The notes under the pieces were generated by a model. It worked only from the letters and a program-made list of their open reading frames with translations, was not told the DNA's origin and searched no databases. Position numbers and translations under genes: made by a program. This document shows, piece after piece, positions 1 to 8,985 of a stretch of DNA of 64,000 nt (within the stretch, counting starts at the first letter, position 1; each line of letters starts with the position of its first letter). Source of the stretch: Streptococcus parasanguinis (GTDB lineage: Bacteria; Bacillota; Bacilli; Lactobacillales; Streptococcaceae); NCBI RefSeq assembly GCF_901875555.1, contig NZ_CABFMD010000002.1, positions 1 through 64,000 of the forward strand. The letters are read 5' to 3'.

Positions 1-139
1 TACCAGCTGTACCGAACTCTAGGTTGGTATAGAAGGCATCTTCTTTGGTTTTTTCATCCATTGCGACCAACTCATCACGAAGGTAAGCTGGTAATGCAGC
101 AAAGTCGAGCCATTTTTGGTAGTTTTCTTGATAGGTCAT
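1..139 (-). CDS. pgm: Phosphoglucomutase/phosphomannomutase, N-terminal fragment
   Basis: Only the first 46 codons are inside the window; the gene runs off the left edge. The reading frame begins ATG at 139 and gives MTYQENYQKWLDFAALPAYL, followed by a conserved segment ending in NLEFGTAG. That is the typical start of the long streptococcal alpha-phosphoglucomutase, which interconverts glucose-1-phosphate and glucose-6-phosphate for capsule and cell-wall sugar nucleotides. A ribosome site (AAAGGAG) lies 7-8 bases upstream. The catalytic serine loop is outside the window, so activity cannot be judged. Confidence 0.85.
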   Translation of the reverse strand, partial: MTYQENYQKWLDFAALPAYLRDELVAMDEKTKEDAFYTNLEFGTAG

Positions 140-177
140 GCAAGCGTCTCCTTTTTGCTTATAATTTAATCGCTTAC

Positions 178-183
178 ATTATA
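178..183 (-). promoter_or_regulatory. Extended -10 promoter of pgm
   Basis: On the - strand the sequence reads TGCTATAAT, an extended -10 box (TGn plus TATAAT), about 40 bases before the pgm ATG. No good -35 hexamer is visible at 17 bases, which is usual for extended -10 promoters. Confidence 0.6.
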
Positions 184-250
184 GCAAATTTTTTCAGAAA
201 ATTCTAGCGATAATTGTAAATCTTTTCAAAAAAAAGAGGCATTCAACCAT

Positions 251-280
251 CGAAAAAGCCAAGACAGATCTGTCTTGGCT
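251..280 (-). terminator. Rho-independent terminator after the coaB-coaC-ECF operon
   Basis: A near-perfect palindrome (AGCCAAGACAG, short loop, TGTCTTGGCT) is followed on the - strand by TTTTTCG. It lies just past the stop codon of the ECF gene and separates it from pgm. Confidence 0.8.
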
Positions 281-287
281 TGGAAGA

Positions 288-848
288 TTATTTTAATTTT
301 TCAAGTGATGGAACAACTGCACTGGTAATGAGTACTGTCGCAATGACTTCGATCAGGGAGTTGGTAGAGACAATCAAGGCTAGGAAATGTTGAATCCCAC
401 CACCGAAGCTTTTTCCGAAGAAGAAATAAATCCCACTTAGAACGAAAATAGTATTGGTCATGGAACCGACAATTCCAGCGATCATAAGTCCTGTACGATT
501 GCGGATCCAGCGATAGACGAAATAAGGGGTGACCCCGATAAGAATCCGAGGGCCTATGGCAATGAGAAGGGAGTAGAGATTCCCATGAGGGACAAAGGGA
601 CTAAAGAGATAGCTGGCTGGTGTTATAACCAGGGTGTTCATGGTGAGGCTAAAGAGTCCCATGAGGAGTCCTAAGATAGCTCCAGTTCGTGGACCGTATA
701 TGATAGAGGCGATCACGACAGGAATATGAACCAAGGTTGGTTGAATGCCTGATGGAACAAATTGCAGAATGAAGGACGTCACAAAGTGAATGGTGATCAT
801 TACTGCAAAAAAGATGGCGATTCGCGAAATAGAAGATGACTTTCTCAT
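288..848 (-). CDS. ECF transporter S-component, probable pantothenate-type vitamin transporter
   Basis: A 186-residue membrane protein with about six hydrophobic segments, the size and pattern of an energy-coupling-factor substrate-binding (S) subunit. It has the typical glycine-rich early helices (LVHIPVVIASIIYGPRTGA). I place the start at ATG 848, which overlaps the coaC stop in an ATGA and has AAGGAG about 9 bases upstream. A TTG two codons earlier is possible but less likely. Position as third gene after coaB and coaC suggests uptake of pantothenate or another CoA precursor; that substrate is inferred from context only. No EcfA/A'/T genes are nearby, as is normal for S-components sharing a common module. 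Confidence 0.75.
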   Translation of the reverse strand: MRKSSSISRIAIFFAVMITIHFVTSFILQFVPSGIQPTLVHIPVVIASIIYGPRTGAILGLLMGLFSLTMNTLVITPASYLFSPFVPHGNLYSLLIAIGPRILIGVTPYFVYRWIRNRTGLMIAGIVGSMTNTIFVLSGIYFFFGKSFGGGIQHFLALIVSTNSLIEVIATVLITSAVVPSLEKLK

Positions 849-1384
849 AAACAATTCTCCTTAACAGTTTCTACAATAGTTTCTACAGACGCTAGAGCTC
901 CAGAACCTTTATCCCCACAAGCAAGAACAGTATCACGCGGCTGGATAATCTGGTAACCGTAGTCTTGTAAGAGTTTTAGATTTCGTTGGGTGGCAGGATG
1001 TTCTAGCATTTTTGTATTCATAGCAGGGGCTAGTAATTTTTTTGTTCCTAGAGGCAAAGCTAGAGCTGTGCTTGTGACCATATTATCTGCAAGTCCAATG
1101 GCCAATTTGGCAATAGTATTGGCGCTGGCAGGGGCGACCAAAAAAAGATCGGTCTCTTTTCCGATGTCGATGTGTTCGATCCTTTTAGGATCGTCTTCCA
1201 GCAAAACATCTAGTCCAACTGGTTTTTTTGAAAGAACTTGTAAGGTCAAAGGGGTGATAAATTTTTGGGCTGCAGATGTCATCAAGACCTTGACCTCAAG
1301 GCCTAATTTGGTCAATTGACTAGTAATATCTGCTGCTTTATAGGCAGAGATACTGCCGGTAACAGCTAAGGTGATCTGTGTCAT
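845..1384 (-). CDS. coaC: Phosphopantothenoylcysteine decarboxylase
   Basis: A 179-residue HFCD-type flavoprotein that decarboxylates 4'-phosphopantothenoylcysteine to 4'-phosphopantetheine in coenzyme A synthesis. Seen in the sequence: the N-terminal flavin site ITLAVTGSISAYKAADI, the conserved PAMNTKM substrate-clamp motif around residue 120, and a C-terminal ACGDKGSGAL active-site loop with its cysteine. In streptococci CoaB and CoaC are separate proteins, as here, rather than the fused CoaBC of most bacteria. It sits 9 bases after coaB and overlaps the next gene by 4, so the three are one operon. Confidence 0.93.
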   Translation of the reverse strand: MTQITLAVTGSISAYKAADITSQLTKLGLEVKVLMTSAAQKFITPLTLQVLSKKPVGLDVLLEDDPKRIEHIDIGKETDLFLVAPASANTIAKLAIGLADNMVTSTALALPLGTKKLLAPAMNTKMLEHPATQRNLKLLQDYGYQIIQPRDTVLACGDKGSGALASVETIVETVKENCL

Positions 1385-1393
1385 AAATTTCCT

Positions 1394-2071
1394 TTACTCG
1401 ATTGAATCTAAGACCATTTCTGCAATTTCAGATTTGGTAGAAGCCTGTAGAACTTGATCATTCGTCACTAAATAAGCTTGATGCTGACCATTTTGGATCT
1501 GTGTAAGATCATTGGCAACGATCATGCTGGCACGGTTCCTCAACAGACTCTCACGCGCCACTTGAATCAACTTTTCAGTAGGAACTGCAACCAAGAGTTT
1601 AAAACCAATCAGTTGAATAGCGGGATTCCATTCTTTTACGAGGGAGATGATCTTTGGTGTTTTCTTTAAAAAGAGAACCTGGTAGTCATCTTTTGAAGAA
1701 ATTTTGGTCTCCTGATTTTCTTGGTGGAGAAAGGTCGTTAGATCTCGCGCTTTTGCGACTTCATCAAGTCCTGTCATGTAAACCGGTGTGTAATCTGAAA
1801 CGGCCATGGCGTGGATCAAGACCTGATGTTGCGGAACCTCCTGTTTCATTCGAGTGAGTAGCTCTTCGACATTCCTGATCAACGAGATTCGAAGATCTGG
1901 ATGAGGTGCAGGCTTCAGAGCAGTAGGCGTAGTGATCAGGGTAACATGGTGGCCTTTTGCCAAAGCGGTCTCCGCAAGAACTTTTCCCAAAGATCCAGTC
2001 GAATGATTGGTGATCGAACGAACGCTATCAATGGCTTCACTGGTCCCGCCAGATGTGATTAAAATATGCAT
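1394..2071 (-). CDS. coaB: Phosphopantothenate--cysteine ligase
   Basis: A 225-residue enzyme joining cysteine to phosphopantothenate in CoA synthesis. The start MHILITSGGTSEAIDSVRSI is the standard N-terminus of stand-alone streptococcal CoaB. The motifs ITNHSTGSLG (nucleotide-binding loop), HAMAVSDYTP and the KISS...KKTPKII lysine region are intact. It is the first gene of the coaB-coaC-ECF operon. No Shine-Dalgarno can be placed in the transcript if the promoter at 2078-2106 is used, because its -10 box ends 6 bases before the ATG; see the finding on leaderless translation. Confidence 0.92.
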   Translation of the reverse strand: MHILITSGGTSEAIDSVRSITNHSTGSLGKVLAETALAKGHHVTLITTPTALKPAPHPDLRISLIRNVEELLTRMKQEVPQHQVLIHAMAVSDYTPVYMTGLDEVAKARDLTTFLHQENQETKISSKDDYQVLFLKKTPKIISLVKEWNPAIQLIGFKLLVAVPTEKLIQVARESLLRNRASMIVANDLTQIQNGQHQAYLVTNDQVLQASTKSEIAEMVLDSIE

Positions 2072-2077
2072 ACGCCT

Positions 2078-2106
2078 ATTTTACACAAAAAGGATACGTA
2101 AGTAAA
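2078..2106 (-). promoter_or_regulatory. coaB promoter placing the start site at the ATG
   Basis: On the - strand: TTTACT (2106-2101), a 17-base spacer, then TAAAAT (2083-2078). Only AGGCGT separates the -10 box from the coaB ATG, so transcription should begin at or within a base of the start codon. Confidence 0.55.
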
Positions 2107-2310
2107 GATTTGAACGGCCTTTTGGATATTAAGATGGAAAAAAGCCCCTTTGTCGCTATCAAAATAGTTAGGTGCTCCTTGTATTAAGTGGTACATTTAG
2201 AAGGACTAATCAATAAAAAGCGAACAAAAAATTCAAAATTTATAAAAAGAATGTTATTTTCGCGAATTTTAGGTATAATGGAGGTATCAAATAAAGAGGA
2301 GTATCCCCTA

Positions 2311-3981
2311 ATGAAAACAGATATCGAGATTGCTCAAAGTATTGAATTAAAACCAATTGTGGACGTCGTTGAAAAAATCGGTTTGGATAGTGACGATTTG
2401 GAATTGTACGGGAAATACAAGGCGAAATTAAGTTTTGATAAGATTCGTGAAGTTGAGAAAAATCCTGTAGGGAAGCTCATTTTGGTGACAGCTATCAACC
2501 CAACCCCAGCTGGTGAAGGAAAATCAACTATTACCATCGGTTTAGCGGATGCTTTGAATAAAATCGGCAAGAAAACCATGATTGCCATTCGCGAACCTTC
2601 CTTAGGTCCGGTTATGGGGATCAAGGGAGGAGCTGCTGGAGGTGGCTATGCCCAAGTTCTTCCAATGGAAGATATTAACCTTCATTTCACAGGGGATATG
2701 CATGCCATTACAACGGCTAATAATGCCCTTGCAGCTTTGATTGACAATCATTTGCATCAAGGAAATGAACTAGGAATTGACCAACGTCGCATTATCTGGA
2801 AACGGGTCGTGGACTTGAATGACCGTGCTCTTCGTCATGTGACGGTCGGTCTTGGAAGCCCCCTAAATGGGATCCCGCGGGAAGATGGATTTGATATCAC
2901 CGTTGCTTCTGAAATTATGGCCATTCTTTGCTTGGCAACAGATATCGAAGACTTGAAACGTCGCTTGGCTAATATCGTTATCGGTTACCGCTATGATCGC
3001 ACGCCAGTCTATGTCCGTGACTTGGAAGTAGAGGGCGCCCTTGCCTTACTTTTGAAAGATGCGATCAAGCCAAACTTGGTTCAGACCATCTATGGAACTC
3101 CTGCCTTTGTTCACGGTGGTCCATTTGCCAATATTGCCCATGGATGTAATTCTGTATTAGCAACGACGACAGCTCTTCATTTAGCAGACTATACGATTAC
3201 AGAAGCAGGATTTGGTGCTGACCTTGGTGCTGAAAAATTCTTGGACATTAAAACTCCAAACTTACCTACTTCACCAGATGCTGTCGTCATTGTTGCAACC
3301 CTTCGTGCTCTTAAGATGAATGGAGGAGTTAGCAAAGATTCTCTTGCACAAGAAAATGTAGAAGCTGTACGAGCTGGATTTGCTAACTTGAAACGCCACG
3401 TTGAAAATATTCGCAAGTTCGGTATTCCTGCTGTAGTGGCCATCAACGAATTTGTCACTGATACAGAAGCAGAAATTGCTGCCCTGAAAGAATTGTGTGA
3501 CGAAATCAACGTGCCAGTTGAGTTGGCTAGTGTATGGGCCAATGGTGCTGATGGCGGGGTAGAGCTAGCTGAAACACTGGTCAAGACCATTGAAACAAGT
3601 CCAGCAAACTATACACGTCTCTATGACAACAACCTTTCTGTGGAAGAAAAAATCGAAACCATCGTTACTGAAATCTATCGTGGAGTCAAGGTGAACTTTG
3701 AGAAGAAAGCTAAGACCCAAATTGCCCAAATCGTCAAAAATGGTTGGGATAAACTTCCAATTTGTATGGCTAAAACTCAGTACAGTTTCTCAGACAACCC
3801 AAATGCTTTGGGAGCTCCTGAGAACTTTGAAATTACCATTCGTGAAGTGGTACCAAAACTCGGTGCAGGCTTTATCGTTGCTCTTACAGGTGATGTGATG
3901 ACCATGCCAGGACTTCCAAAACGTCCAGCTGCTTTAAATATGGATGTGGCGGCTGACGGAACTGCGGTTGGTTTATTCTAA
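2311..3981 (+). CDS. fhs: Formate--tetrahydrofolate ligase
   Basis: A 556-residue, full-length ATP-dependent ligase making 10-formyl-tetrahydrofolate from formate for purine and formyl-Met synthesis. Seen: the P-loop region [18 protein letters not shown], the [21 protein letters not shown] segment, and the C-terminal [15 protein letters not shown] signature. The open frame extends upstream to 2188. The true start is ATG 2311, which has AGAGGAG about 9 bases before it and gives the family's standard length; TATAAT at 2274-2279 lies inside the upstream extension. Transcribed alone and divergent from coaB. Confidence 0.95.
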   Translation: MKTDIEIAQSIELKPIVDVVEKIGLDSDDLELYGKYKAKLSFDKIREVEKNPVGKLILVTAINPTPAGEGKSTITIGLADALNKIGKKTMIAIREPSLGPVMGIKGGAAGGGYAQVLPMEDINLHFTGDMHAITTANNALAALIDNHLHQGNELGIDQRRIIWKRVVDLNDRALRHVTVGLGSPLNGIPREDGFDITVASEIMAILCLATDIEDLKRRLANIVIGYRYDRTPVYVRDLEVEGALALLLKDAIKPNLVQTIYGTPAFVHGGPFANIAHGCNSVLATTTALHLADYTITEAGFGADLGAEKFLDIKTPNLPTSPDAVVIVATLRALKMNGGVSKDSLAQENVEAVRAGFANLKRHVENIRKFGIPAVVAINEFVTDTEAEIAALKELCDEINVPVELASVWANGADGGVELAETLVKTIETSPANYTRLYDNNLSVEEKIETIVTEIYRGVKVNFEKKAKTQIAQIVKNGWDKLPICMAKTQYSFSDNPNALGAPENFEITIREVVPKLGAGFIVALTGDVMTMPGLPKRPAALNMDVAADGTAVGLF

Positions 3982-3997
3982 TTGCTTTCTATCAAAA

Positions 3998-4037
3998 AAC
4001 AACTTCTGTTCAACTGAGCGGAAGTTGTTTTGTTCTT
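3998..4037 (+). terminator. Rho-independent terminator of fhs
   Basis: AACAACTTC and GAAGTTGTT form a 9-bp stem around a 14-base loop, followed by TTGTTCTTGTTT. It lies between the convergent fhs and MATE genes. Confidence 0.7.
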
Positions 4038-4053
4038 GTTTAAAAAATTGTTA

Positions 4054-5394
4054 TTAGGCAAGGAGTTGGTGCTTGATCTTGCGATAGGTTACGAATAGCT
4101 GCAAAGTCATAGGGATCCAAATAAGGGGCTCACAGAAGATAACCCCCATGTAGCCGGTGTACGGAATAATGAAAACAACGAAGAAAATTTTACCAAACAA
4201 TTCAATGAAACTAGATGTGAGAGGCGTCAACTTTTTGCCCATACCCTGTAGGGCATTTCTCAGGATAATGAGACTCGCTAAAATAGGGTAAAAACAAGAG
4301 CTGATCTGAAGGTATAGACTAGCATTTGCAATGAGATCTGGATTTGACGAGCCAGAAATAAAGCTGGTTAAAGACGGACTTGTAAAGAATAGAAGAGCAG
4401 CAACTAAGACAGACCAACCCCAAGAAAGAAGGTTGGTAATGGTAATGCCTTTTTTGATCCGCTGGAATTGCTCTGCGCCAAAATTCTGCGAGATAAAGGT
4501 TGTGATACTTGAGGCAATCGCTGTAATCGGTAAAACGGCAAAGGACATGATGCGACGGGCTGCGACCTGGGCACTGATAATGGTTGTTCCAAGCTGATTA
4601 ATAGCGGATTGGAGGATCACCGTACCGATCGAAACGATGGAAGTCATGAGGCCCATGGCAAGGCCCTGACTTAGTAAATCCTGATAAAGCTCCTTGTCCC
4701 AAACAAAATCTTTGCGATGTGGAAGAAGAAAAGGGACCTTCTTACGAATATAGAGGATACAAAGAAGGGCCGAAATACCTTGAGCGATGATGGTCGCAAT
4801 CCCTGCTGACTGGACGCCCCAATGAAGTTGGGTGATAAAGTAGAGGTCAAGAAAAATATTTAAAACCGCAGCGATCATCAAAAAATATAGAGCTGCTAAG
4901 CTATCGCCCACAGCGCGAAGAAGTCCTGCACAAAGGTTGTAGGCAAAGGTGACTGCCACGCAGTTGACGATGGTTGAAATATAGAGATAGGCTTGCGCAA
5001 TAATACTAGAAGGGGTTCCTAAAAACTCAAGCAAGGGATAGAGTCCAAAATAACCAAGAAGCATGACCACTAAGCTCAAACCTACCCCAATCAGCGCTGT
5101 AGCTGCGACTGACTTTCGTAATTGATCCAAGCGATTGGCCCCGTAATTACGAGCGATGATAATTCCCATTCCGTTTCCCACACCAAGGGCAAAGCCGATG
5201 ATCAAATCAAAAATTGCAGCAGTAGACCCTACAGCTGCCAAAGATTTGGAGCCTAAAAAATGGCCGACAATCATGACGTCTGAAGCATTGTAGAGTTGCT
5301 GGAAAATATTGGATAAAAGAATCGGAAAGGCAAAACTCAAAATGGCAGGCAAAATCGGACCGTGAATTAGGTCCACACGTTGAATTCTTTTCAT
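4054..5394 (-). CDS. MATE-family multidrug/metabolite efflux transporter
   Basis: A 446-residue protein with about twelve hydrophobic helices in two similar halves, typical of MATE cation-coupled exporters. The N-terminal signature LSFAFPILLSNIFQQLYNASDVMIVGHFLG and repeated polar positions in the second half (SQNFGAEQFQRIKKG) fit the family. The substrate cannot be told from sequence. It is a single gene with its own promoter overlapping the divergent GNAT promoter. The -10 box TATAAT ends 6 bases before the ATG, leaving no space for a ribosome site. Confidence 0.88.
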   Translation of the reverse strand: MKRIQRVDLIHGPILPAILSFAFPILLSNIFQQLYNASDVMIVGHFLGSKSLAAVGSTAAIFDLIIGFALGVGNGMGIIIARNYGANRLDQLRKSVAATALIGVGLSLVVMLLGYFGLYPLLEFLGTPSSIIAQAYLYISTIVNCVAVTFAYNLCAGLLRAVGDSLAALYFLMIAAVLNIFLDLYFITQLHWGVQSAGIATIIAQGISALLCILYIRKKVPFLLPHRKDFVWDKELYQDLLSQGLAMGLMTSIVSIGTVILQSAINQLGTTIISAQVAARRIMSFAVLPITAIASSITTFISQNFGAEQFQRIKKGITITNLLSWGWSVLVAALLFFTSPSLTSFISGSSNPDLIANASLYLQISSCFYPILASLIILRNALQGMGKKLTPLTSSFIELFGKIFFVVFIIPYTGYMGVIFCEPLIWIPMTLQLFVTYRKIKHQLLA

Positions 5395-5400
5395 AGTGTC

Positions 5401-5429
5401 ATTATATCAACTTTGTCTAGCAGCGACAA
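5401..5429 (-). promoter_or_regulatory. MATE gene promoter, -10 six bases from ATG
   Basis: On the - strand: TTGTCG (5429-5424), 17 bases, TATAAT (5406-5401), then GACACT and the ATG. The perfect -10 makes this the obvious promoter and implies a leaderless transcript. Confidence 0.65.
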
Positions 5430-5439
5430 GCCTTGATTC

Positions 5440-5468
5440 TTGAATGCCCTTACATTTTTTGGTATAAT
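5440..5468 (+). promoter_or_regulatory. Promoter of the GNAT gene
   Basis: TTGAAT, a 17-base spacer and TATAAT. It overlaps nearly back to back with the divergent MATE promoter, so the two may compete for RNA polymerase. Confidence 0.75.
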
Positions 5469-5489
5469 CAAAGAAGAAATGGAGGCTTT

Positions 5490-6044
5490 ATGAGCTTAAC
5501 AAGTCAGTTGATCACTCCGGATTTTCCGGATTTAGACAAGGTCGAACGCTTAAATATCGAAGCTTTCCCCGAAGAAGAACGAATTCCTTTGGATGAATAC
5601 CTGCGCTACACTCACAATGAAGATGCGCACTTCTTTGCTTTTTACAATGAGGAGGAATTCGTTGGATTTGCATTTGCAATTTCAAACGCCAAGGCTTTTT
5701 ATGTCAGTTTTTTCGCCATCATGCCACATTTACGTAGTCATGGTTATGGTAAGGAGATCATTGACAAACTGGTCGAATTTTATGAACGAACCATGCTGTT
5801 AGAGGTCGAGCGTTTGGATGAAGAATGTGACAATCTAGAGCAACGAAAGGCTCGAATGGACTTCTATCATCGAAATGGCTTCAAAACGGCCAATGCATTC
5901 TTAGAATACGATGGTCTCAGCTTTGAAATTCTTTATCGTGGCGATCATTTTGATGAAGAGGCTTATCGCGATATTTTCCATAAACTTCAGGAAGAAAATT
6001 ACTTTGACTTCCGTATTAAATACCGACGATTTAGTGATCACTAG
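5490..6044 (+). CDS. GNAT-family N-acetyltransferase
   Basis: A 184-residue protein of the Gcn5-related acetyltransferase fold. The acetyl-CoA pyrophosphate loop is seen as MPHLRSHGYGKEII (R-x-x-G-x-G) near residue 83. Substrate unknown. The open frame extends to 5433, but the promoter at 5440-5468 means the mRNA starts near 5475, so ATG 5490 with GGAGG 5 bases upstream is the real start. Confidence 0.8.
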   Translation: MSLTSQLITPDFPDLDKVERLNIEAFPEEERIPLDEYLRYTHNEDAHFFAFYNEEEFVGFAFAISNAKAFYVSFFAIMPHLRSHGYGKEIIDKLVEFYERTMLLEVERLDEECDNLEQRKARMDFYHRNGFKTANAFLEYDGLSFEILYRGDHFDEEAYRDIFHKLQEENYFDFRIKYRRFSDH

Positions 6045-6048
6045 AAAA

Positions 6049-6090
6049 AGATGGAGAATCTCTACGTAAAACTAGAATCTCCATTTTTAT
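6049..6090 (+). terminator. Terminator of the GNAT gene
   Basis: ATGGAGAATCT and AGAATCTCCAT form a stem with one mismatch, followed by TTTTTATTT. Confidence 0.75.
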
Positions 6091-6130
6091 TTAATTTTGA
6101 TGTGAGTACCTCAAGAAGTATGCACATTAG

Positions 6131-6159
6131 TTGCATCGGTTCCATAATTTTGATAAAGT
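6131..6159 (+). promoter_or_regulatory. brnQ promoter
   Basis: TTGCAT, 17 bases, TAAAGT preceded by TGA (extended -10). It lies 28 bases before the brnQ ATG. Confidence 0.6.
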
Positions 6160-6187
6160 AAAACTTATTACTTTTTAAGGAGAACAC

Positions 6188-7504
6188 ATGTTACGAAAAG
6201 GTTCCCTGACAGGTTTATTACTGTTTGGTATTTTTTTTGGTGCTGGAAACTTAATTTTTCCACCAGCTCTAGGAGCATTGTCTGGACATCAATTTTGGCC
6301 AGCTATTGCTGGATTTGTCTTATCAGGAGTAGGGATTGCGATTATCACTTTGATTATTGGGACGCTCAATCCTAAAGGGTATATCCATGAGATTTCACGA
6401 AAAATTGCTCCTTGGTTTGCCATCGTTTATCTGGTAGCCTTGTATCTGTCTATTGGTCCATTCTTTGCTATTCCAAGAACAGCAACTGTTTCCTACGAAG
6501 TTGGAATCGCCCCCTTGTTAGGAAAAGCCAATGGAGGACTTGGTCTCTTCATTTTTACCTTGATTTATTTCTGTTTGGCCTATTTGATTGCCTTATATCC
6601 TTCTAAAATCCTAGATAGTATTGGTCGGATTTTAACACCTGCCTTTGCTATCTTGATCGTTGTACTCGTTGTCCTTGGTGCTCTCAAGTACAGCGGACAC
6701 TCGCCTCAAGTGGCAGCAGATGCCTACCAAGCATCTGCCTTTGGGCAAGGTTTCCTTGAAGGGTATAACACCTTGGATGCCCTGGCTTCAGTAGCCTTTA
6801 GCGTCATCGCAGTGACTACTCTTAATCAACTTGGTTTCACCAGTAAAAAAGAATACATTAAAACGATCTGGATTGTTGGCATTGTTGTAGCCATTGGCTT
6901 TAGTGTTTTGTACATTGGCTTGGGTTACCTTGGAAATCACTTCCCTATTCCAGCAGAAGTGATGGCTTCCGATGCCAATAAGGGTGTTTATGTCCTCTCA
7001 GAAGCAACCAAGGCTATCTTTGGCCCAGTTGCTCAAATTTTCCTTGCAGGGATGGTGACGGTGACTTGCTTTACAACAACAGCCGGTTTGATCGTTTCAA
7101 CAGGGGAATTCTTCCATCATACCTTCCCTAAGATTTCTTATAAGGTCTATGCAACTCTCTTTACCTTGATTGGATTCTCCATTGCCAATCTTGGTTTGAG
7201 TGCCATTATTGCCTATTCAGTGCCTGTCTTGATGATTCTCTATCCTATTACCATTACCGTTGTGTTGATTGTGATTGTGAATAAATTTGTGGCTCTTTCA
7301 AAACCAGGGATGCAATTGACGATTTTTTTGGCCAGCTTGGTATCTGTTGCCAGTGTTCTAGCAAGTACCTTTAAAATTTCTCTATTAGAAAAGGGAATTG
7401 CTTTACTGCCTTTTGCAGCTCAATCTCTTCCATGGTTGGTGCCAGTAGCCATAGGGATTCTTTTATCGTTTGTATTACCCAATAAACAAACTGCAGAAGA
7501 ATAA
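6188..7504 (+). CDS. brnQ: Branched-chain amino acid:cation symporter
   Basis: A 438-residue, twelve-helix LIV-II family transporter importing leucine, isoleucine and valine with Na+ or H+. The N-terminal signature GIFFGAGNLIFPP (residues about 14-26) is diagnostic, and the length is the family norm. AAGGAG lies about 6 bases before the ATG. The gene stands alone, with its own promoter and a terminator downstream. CodY control would be expected in streptococci, but I did not find a convincing CodY box. Confidence 0.93.
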   Translation: MLRKGSLTGLLLFGIFFGAGNLIFPPALGALSGHQFWPAIAGFVLSGVGIAIITLIIGTLNPKGYIHEISRKIAPWFAIVYLVALYLSIGPFFAIPRTATVSYEVGIAPLLGKANGGLGLFIFTLIYFCLAYLIALYPSKILDSIGRILTPAFAILIVVLVVLGALKYSGHSPQVAADAYQASAFGQGFLEGYNTLDALASVAFSVIAVTTLNQLGFTSKKEYIKTIWIVGIVVAIGFSVLYIGLGYLGNHFPIPAEVMASDANKGVYVLSEATKAIFGPVAQIFLAGMVTVTCFTTTAGLIVSTGEFFHHTFPKISYKVYATLFTLIGFSIANLGLSAIIAYSVPVLMILYPITITVVLIVIVNKFVALSKPGMQLTIFLASLVSVASVLASTFKISLLEKGIALLPFAAQSLPWLVPVAIGILLSFVLPNKQTAEE

Positions 7505-7517
7505 GTCATGATATAAG

Positions 7518-7547
7518 CTCTAAAGTTTTGTGCCTTAGAGTTTTTTT
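7518..7547 (+). terminator. Terminator of brnQ
   Basis: CTCTAAAG and CTTAGAG form a stem with one bulge, followed by seven Ts. Confidence 0.7.
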
Positions 7548-7655
7548 GAAACTAGTATCCAATTCCAAATTTTAGTAAAAAAACGTAGCGGAAATTTTTA
7601 TTTTAGGTCAGTCAATGCTAAACTAAATGTAGCATATCAATATACGGAGTTGCCT

Positions 7656-8363
7656 ATGAATCAACTATTTTTTTCACTGATAGTTTTTCTAGCGGGTATT
7701 CTGTCTTTCTTTTCTCCCTGTGTCTTTCCTTTGCTACCGGTATATATTGGGATCTTGCTAGGAAGTGATCAGGAAAAGGCTATCCGATTGTTCGGAAAAA
7801 GATTTCGCTGGCATGGCTTGCTGAAAACCCTTTGTTTTATTGCTGGTATTTCTGTTATTTTCCTCCTCATTGGTTTTGGAGCGGGCTTGCTTGGAAAGAT
7901 TATGTACACCAATTGGTTCCGTTACCTGATGGGAGCCCTTATCATTGGACTGGGTCTTCATCAGATGGAAGTTTTTCACTTTCATTTTCTTGAAAAGCAA
8001 AAATCAGTAGATTTTGGAGCCAACAAACAGAAGAATGAGTTGTTTTCAGCATTTCTCCTTGGCCTTGGATTTAGTTTTGGTTGGACCCCTTGTATCGGTC
8101 CGGTATTGGGATCAGTTCTTGCTTTAGCAGCATCAGATGGGCAGGATGCTCTTATGGGAGCTGTTTATCTCTTTGTTTATACATTGGGAATGGCCCTTCC
8201 CTTCTTACTTTTGGCCTTAGCATCTAGTCTGGTCCTACCTTACTTTAATCGTCTCAAACCCCATTTGTTGTTGCTGAAGAAAATCGGCGGAGCCATCATT
8301 ATTCTGATGGGAATTCTCTTACTCTTGGGACAATTGAACAGTTTGTCATCTATCTTTTCATAA
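7656..8363 (+). CDS. ccdA: CcdA-type thiol-disulfide membrane transporter
   Basis: A 235-residue, six-helix DsbD/CcdA membrane protein that carries electrons from cytoplasmic thioredoxin to extracytoplasmic thiol proteins. The two redox cysteines sit in FFSPCVFPLLP (Cys22) and GWTPCIGPVLG (about Cys147). I chose ATG 7656, 6 bases after GGAG; the frame also has a TTG two codons earlier. It is 20 bases upstream of a thioredoxin-like lipoprotein, its likely partner. Confidence 0.9.
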   Translation: MNQLFFSLIVFLAGILSFFSPCVFPLLPVYIGILLGSDQEKAIRLFGKRFRWHGLLKTLCFIAGISVIFLLIGFGAGLLGKIMYTNWFRYLMGALIIGLGLHQMEVFHFHFLEKQKSVDFGANKQKNELFSAFLLGLGFSFGWTPCIGPVLGSVLALAASDGQDALMGAVYLFVYTLGMALPFLLLALASSLVLPYFNRLKPHLLLLKKIGGAIIILMGILLLLGQLNSLSSIFS

Positions 8364-8383
8364 AATGATCGGAGGTTTAACAC

Positions 8384-8947
8384 ATGATGAAAGGTATTAA
8401 ATACGCTTGTTTCTCAGTACTTTCTCTAACTTTGCTGGCAGCTTGTTCCATGAATCAATCTAGTGAGAGTAGTATGAGCAATCAGCCGACAATGAATACA
8501 ACAACGAATAAGAATCCTTTGGTGGGAAAAGACGCCAGTGACTTTGAGTTAAAGGATATGAAGGGGAATACGGTCAAACTTTCAGACTACAAAGGGAAGA
8601 AGGTTTATTTGAAATTTTGGGCAACCTGGTGTGGTCCTTGCCGGCAAAGTATGCCCGAATTAGAGAAATTAGTCAAGGATACGGATAGAGACTTTGAAAT
8701 TCTGACCATTATGGCACCAGGACTCCAAGGTGAAAAAACTGAAGAAGAATTCGTCAAATGGTTTGATCAACAAGATTACAAGTCAGTGCCTGTCTTATAC
8801 AATCCAAATGGTTCTGCATTTGCAGATTATCAGGTTCGCTCCATTCCTACAGAAGTCTTTATAGACAGTCATGGGAAAATTGGACATGTACAATTAGGGG
8901 CTATTTCAAACGAAGATGCTAAGAAGATTATCAAAGAGTTCCAATAA
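8384..8947 (+). CDS. Extracytoplasmic thioredoxin-like lipoprotein (TlpA/Etrx type)
   Basis: A 187-residue protein with a lipoprotein signal (lipobox LAAC, lipidated Cys21), a Ser/Asn/Thr-rich linker to about residue 45, then a TlpA-like thioredoxin domain with active site W-C-G-P-C at 82-86. It is expected on the outer face of the membrane, reduced by the adjacent CcdA, passing electrons to oxidised surface proteins such as methionine sulfoxide reductase. No msrAB gene follows here, unlike some streptococcal loci, so its client is elsewhere. A good ribosome site (GGAGG) precedes a double ATG; either could start. Confidence 0.88.
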   Translation: MMKGIKYACFSVLSLTLLAACSMNQSSESSMSNQPTMNTTTNKNPLVGKDASDFELKDMKGNTVKLSDYKGKKVYLKFWATWCGPCRQSMPELEKLVKDTDRDFEILTIMAPGLQGEKTEEEFVKWFDQQDYKSVPVLYNPNGSAFADYQVRSIPTEVFIDSHGKIGHVQLGAISNEDAKKIIKEFQ

Positions 8948-8979
8948 AAAAATGAAGCACGGAGCTTCATTTTTTTTTT
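8946..8979. terminator. Bidirectional terminator between thioredoxin and flavin oxidoreductase genes
   Basis: AAATGAAGC and GCTTCATTT flank a 5-base loop, with A-tract before and T-tract after. It can serve both convergent genes. Confidence 0.85.
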
Positions 8980-8985
8980 AGTTTC

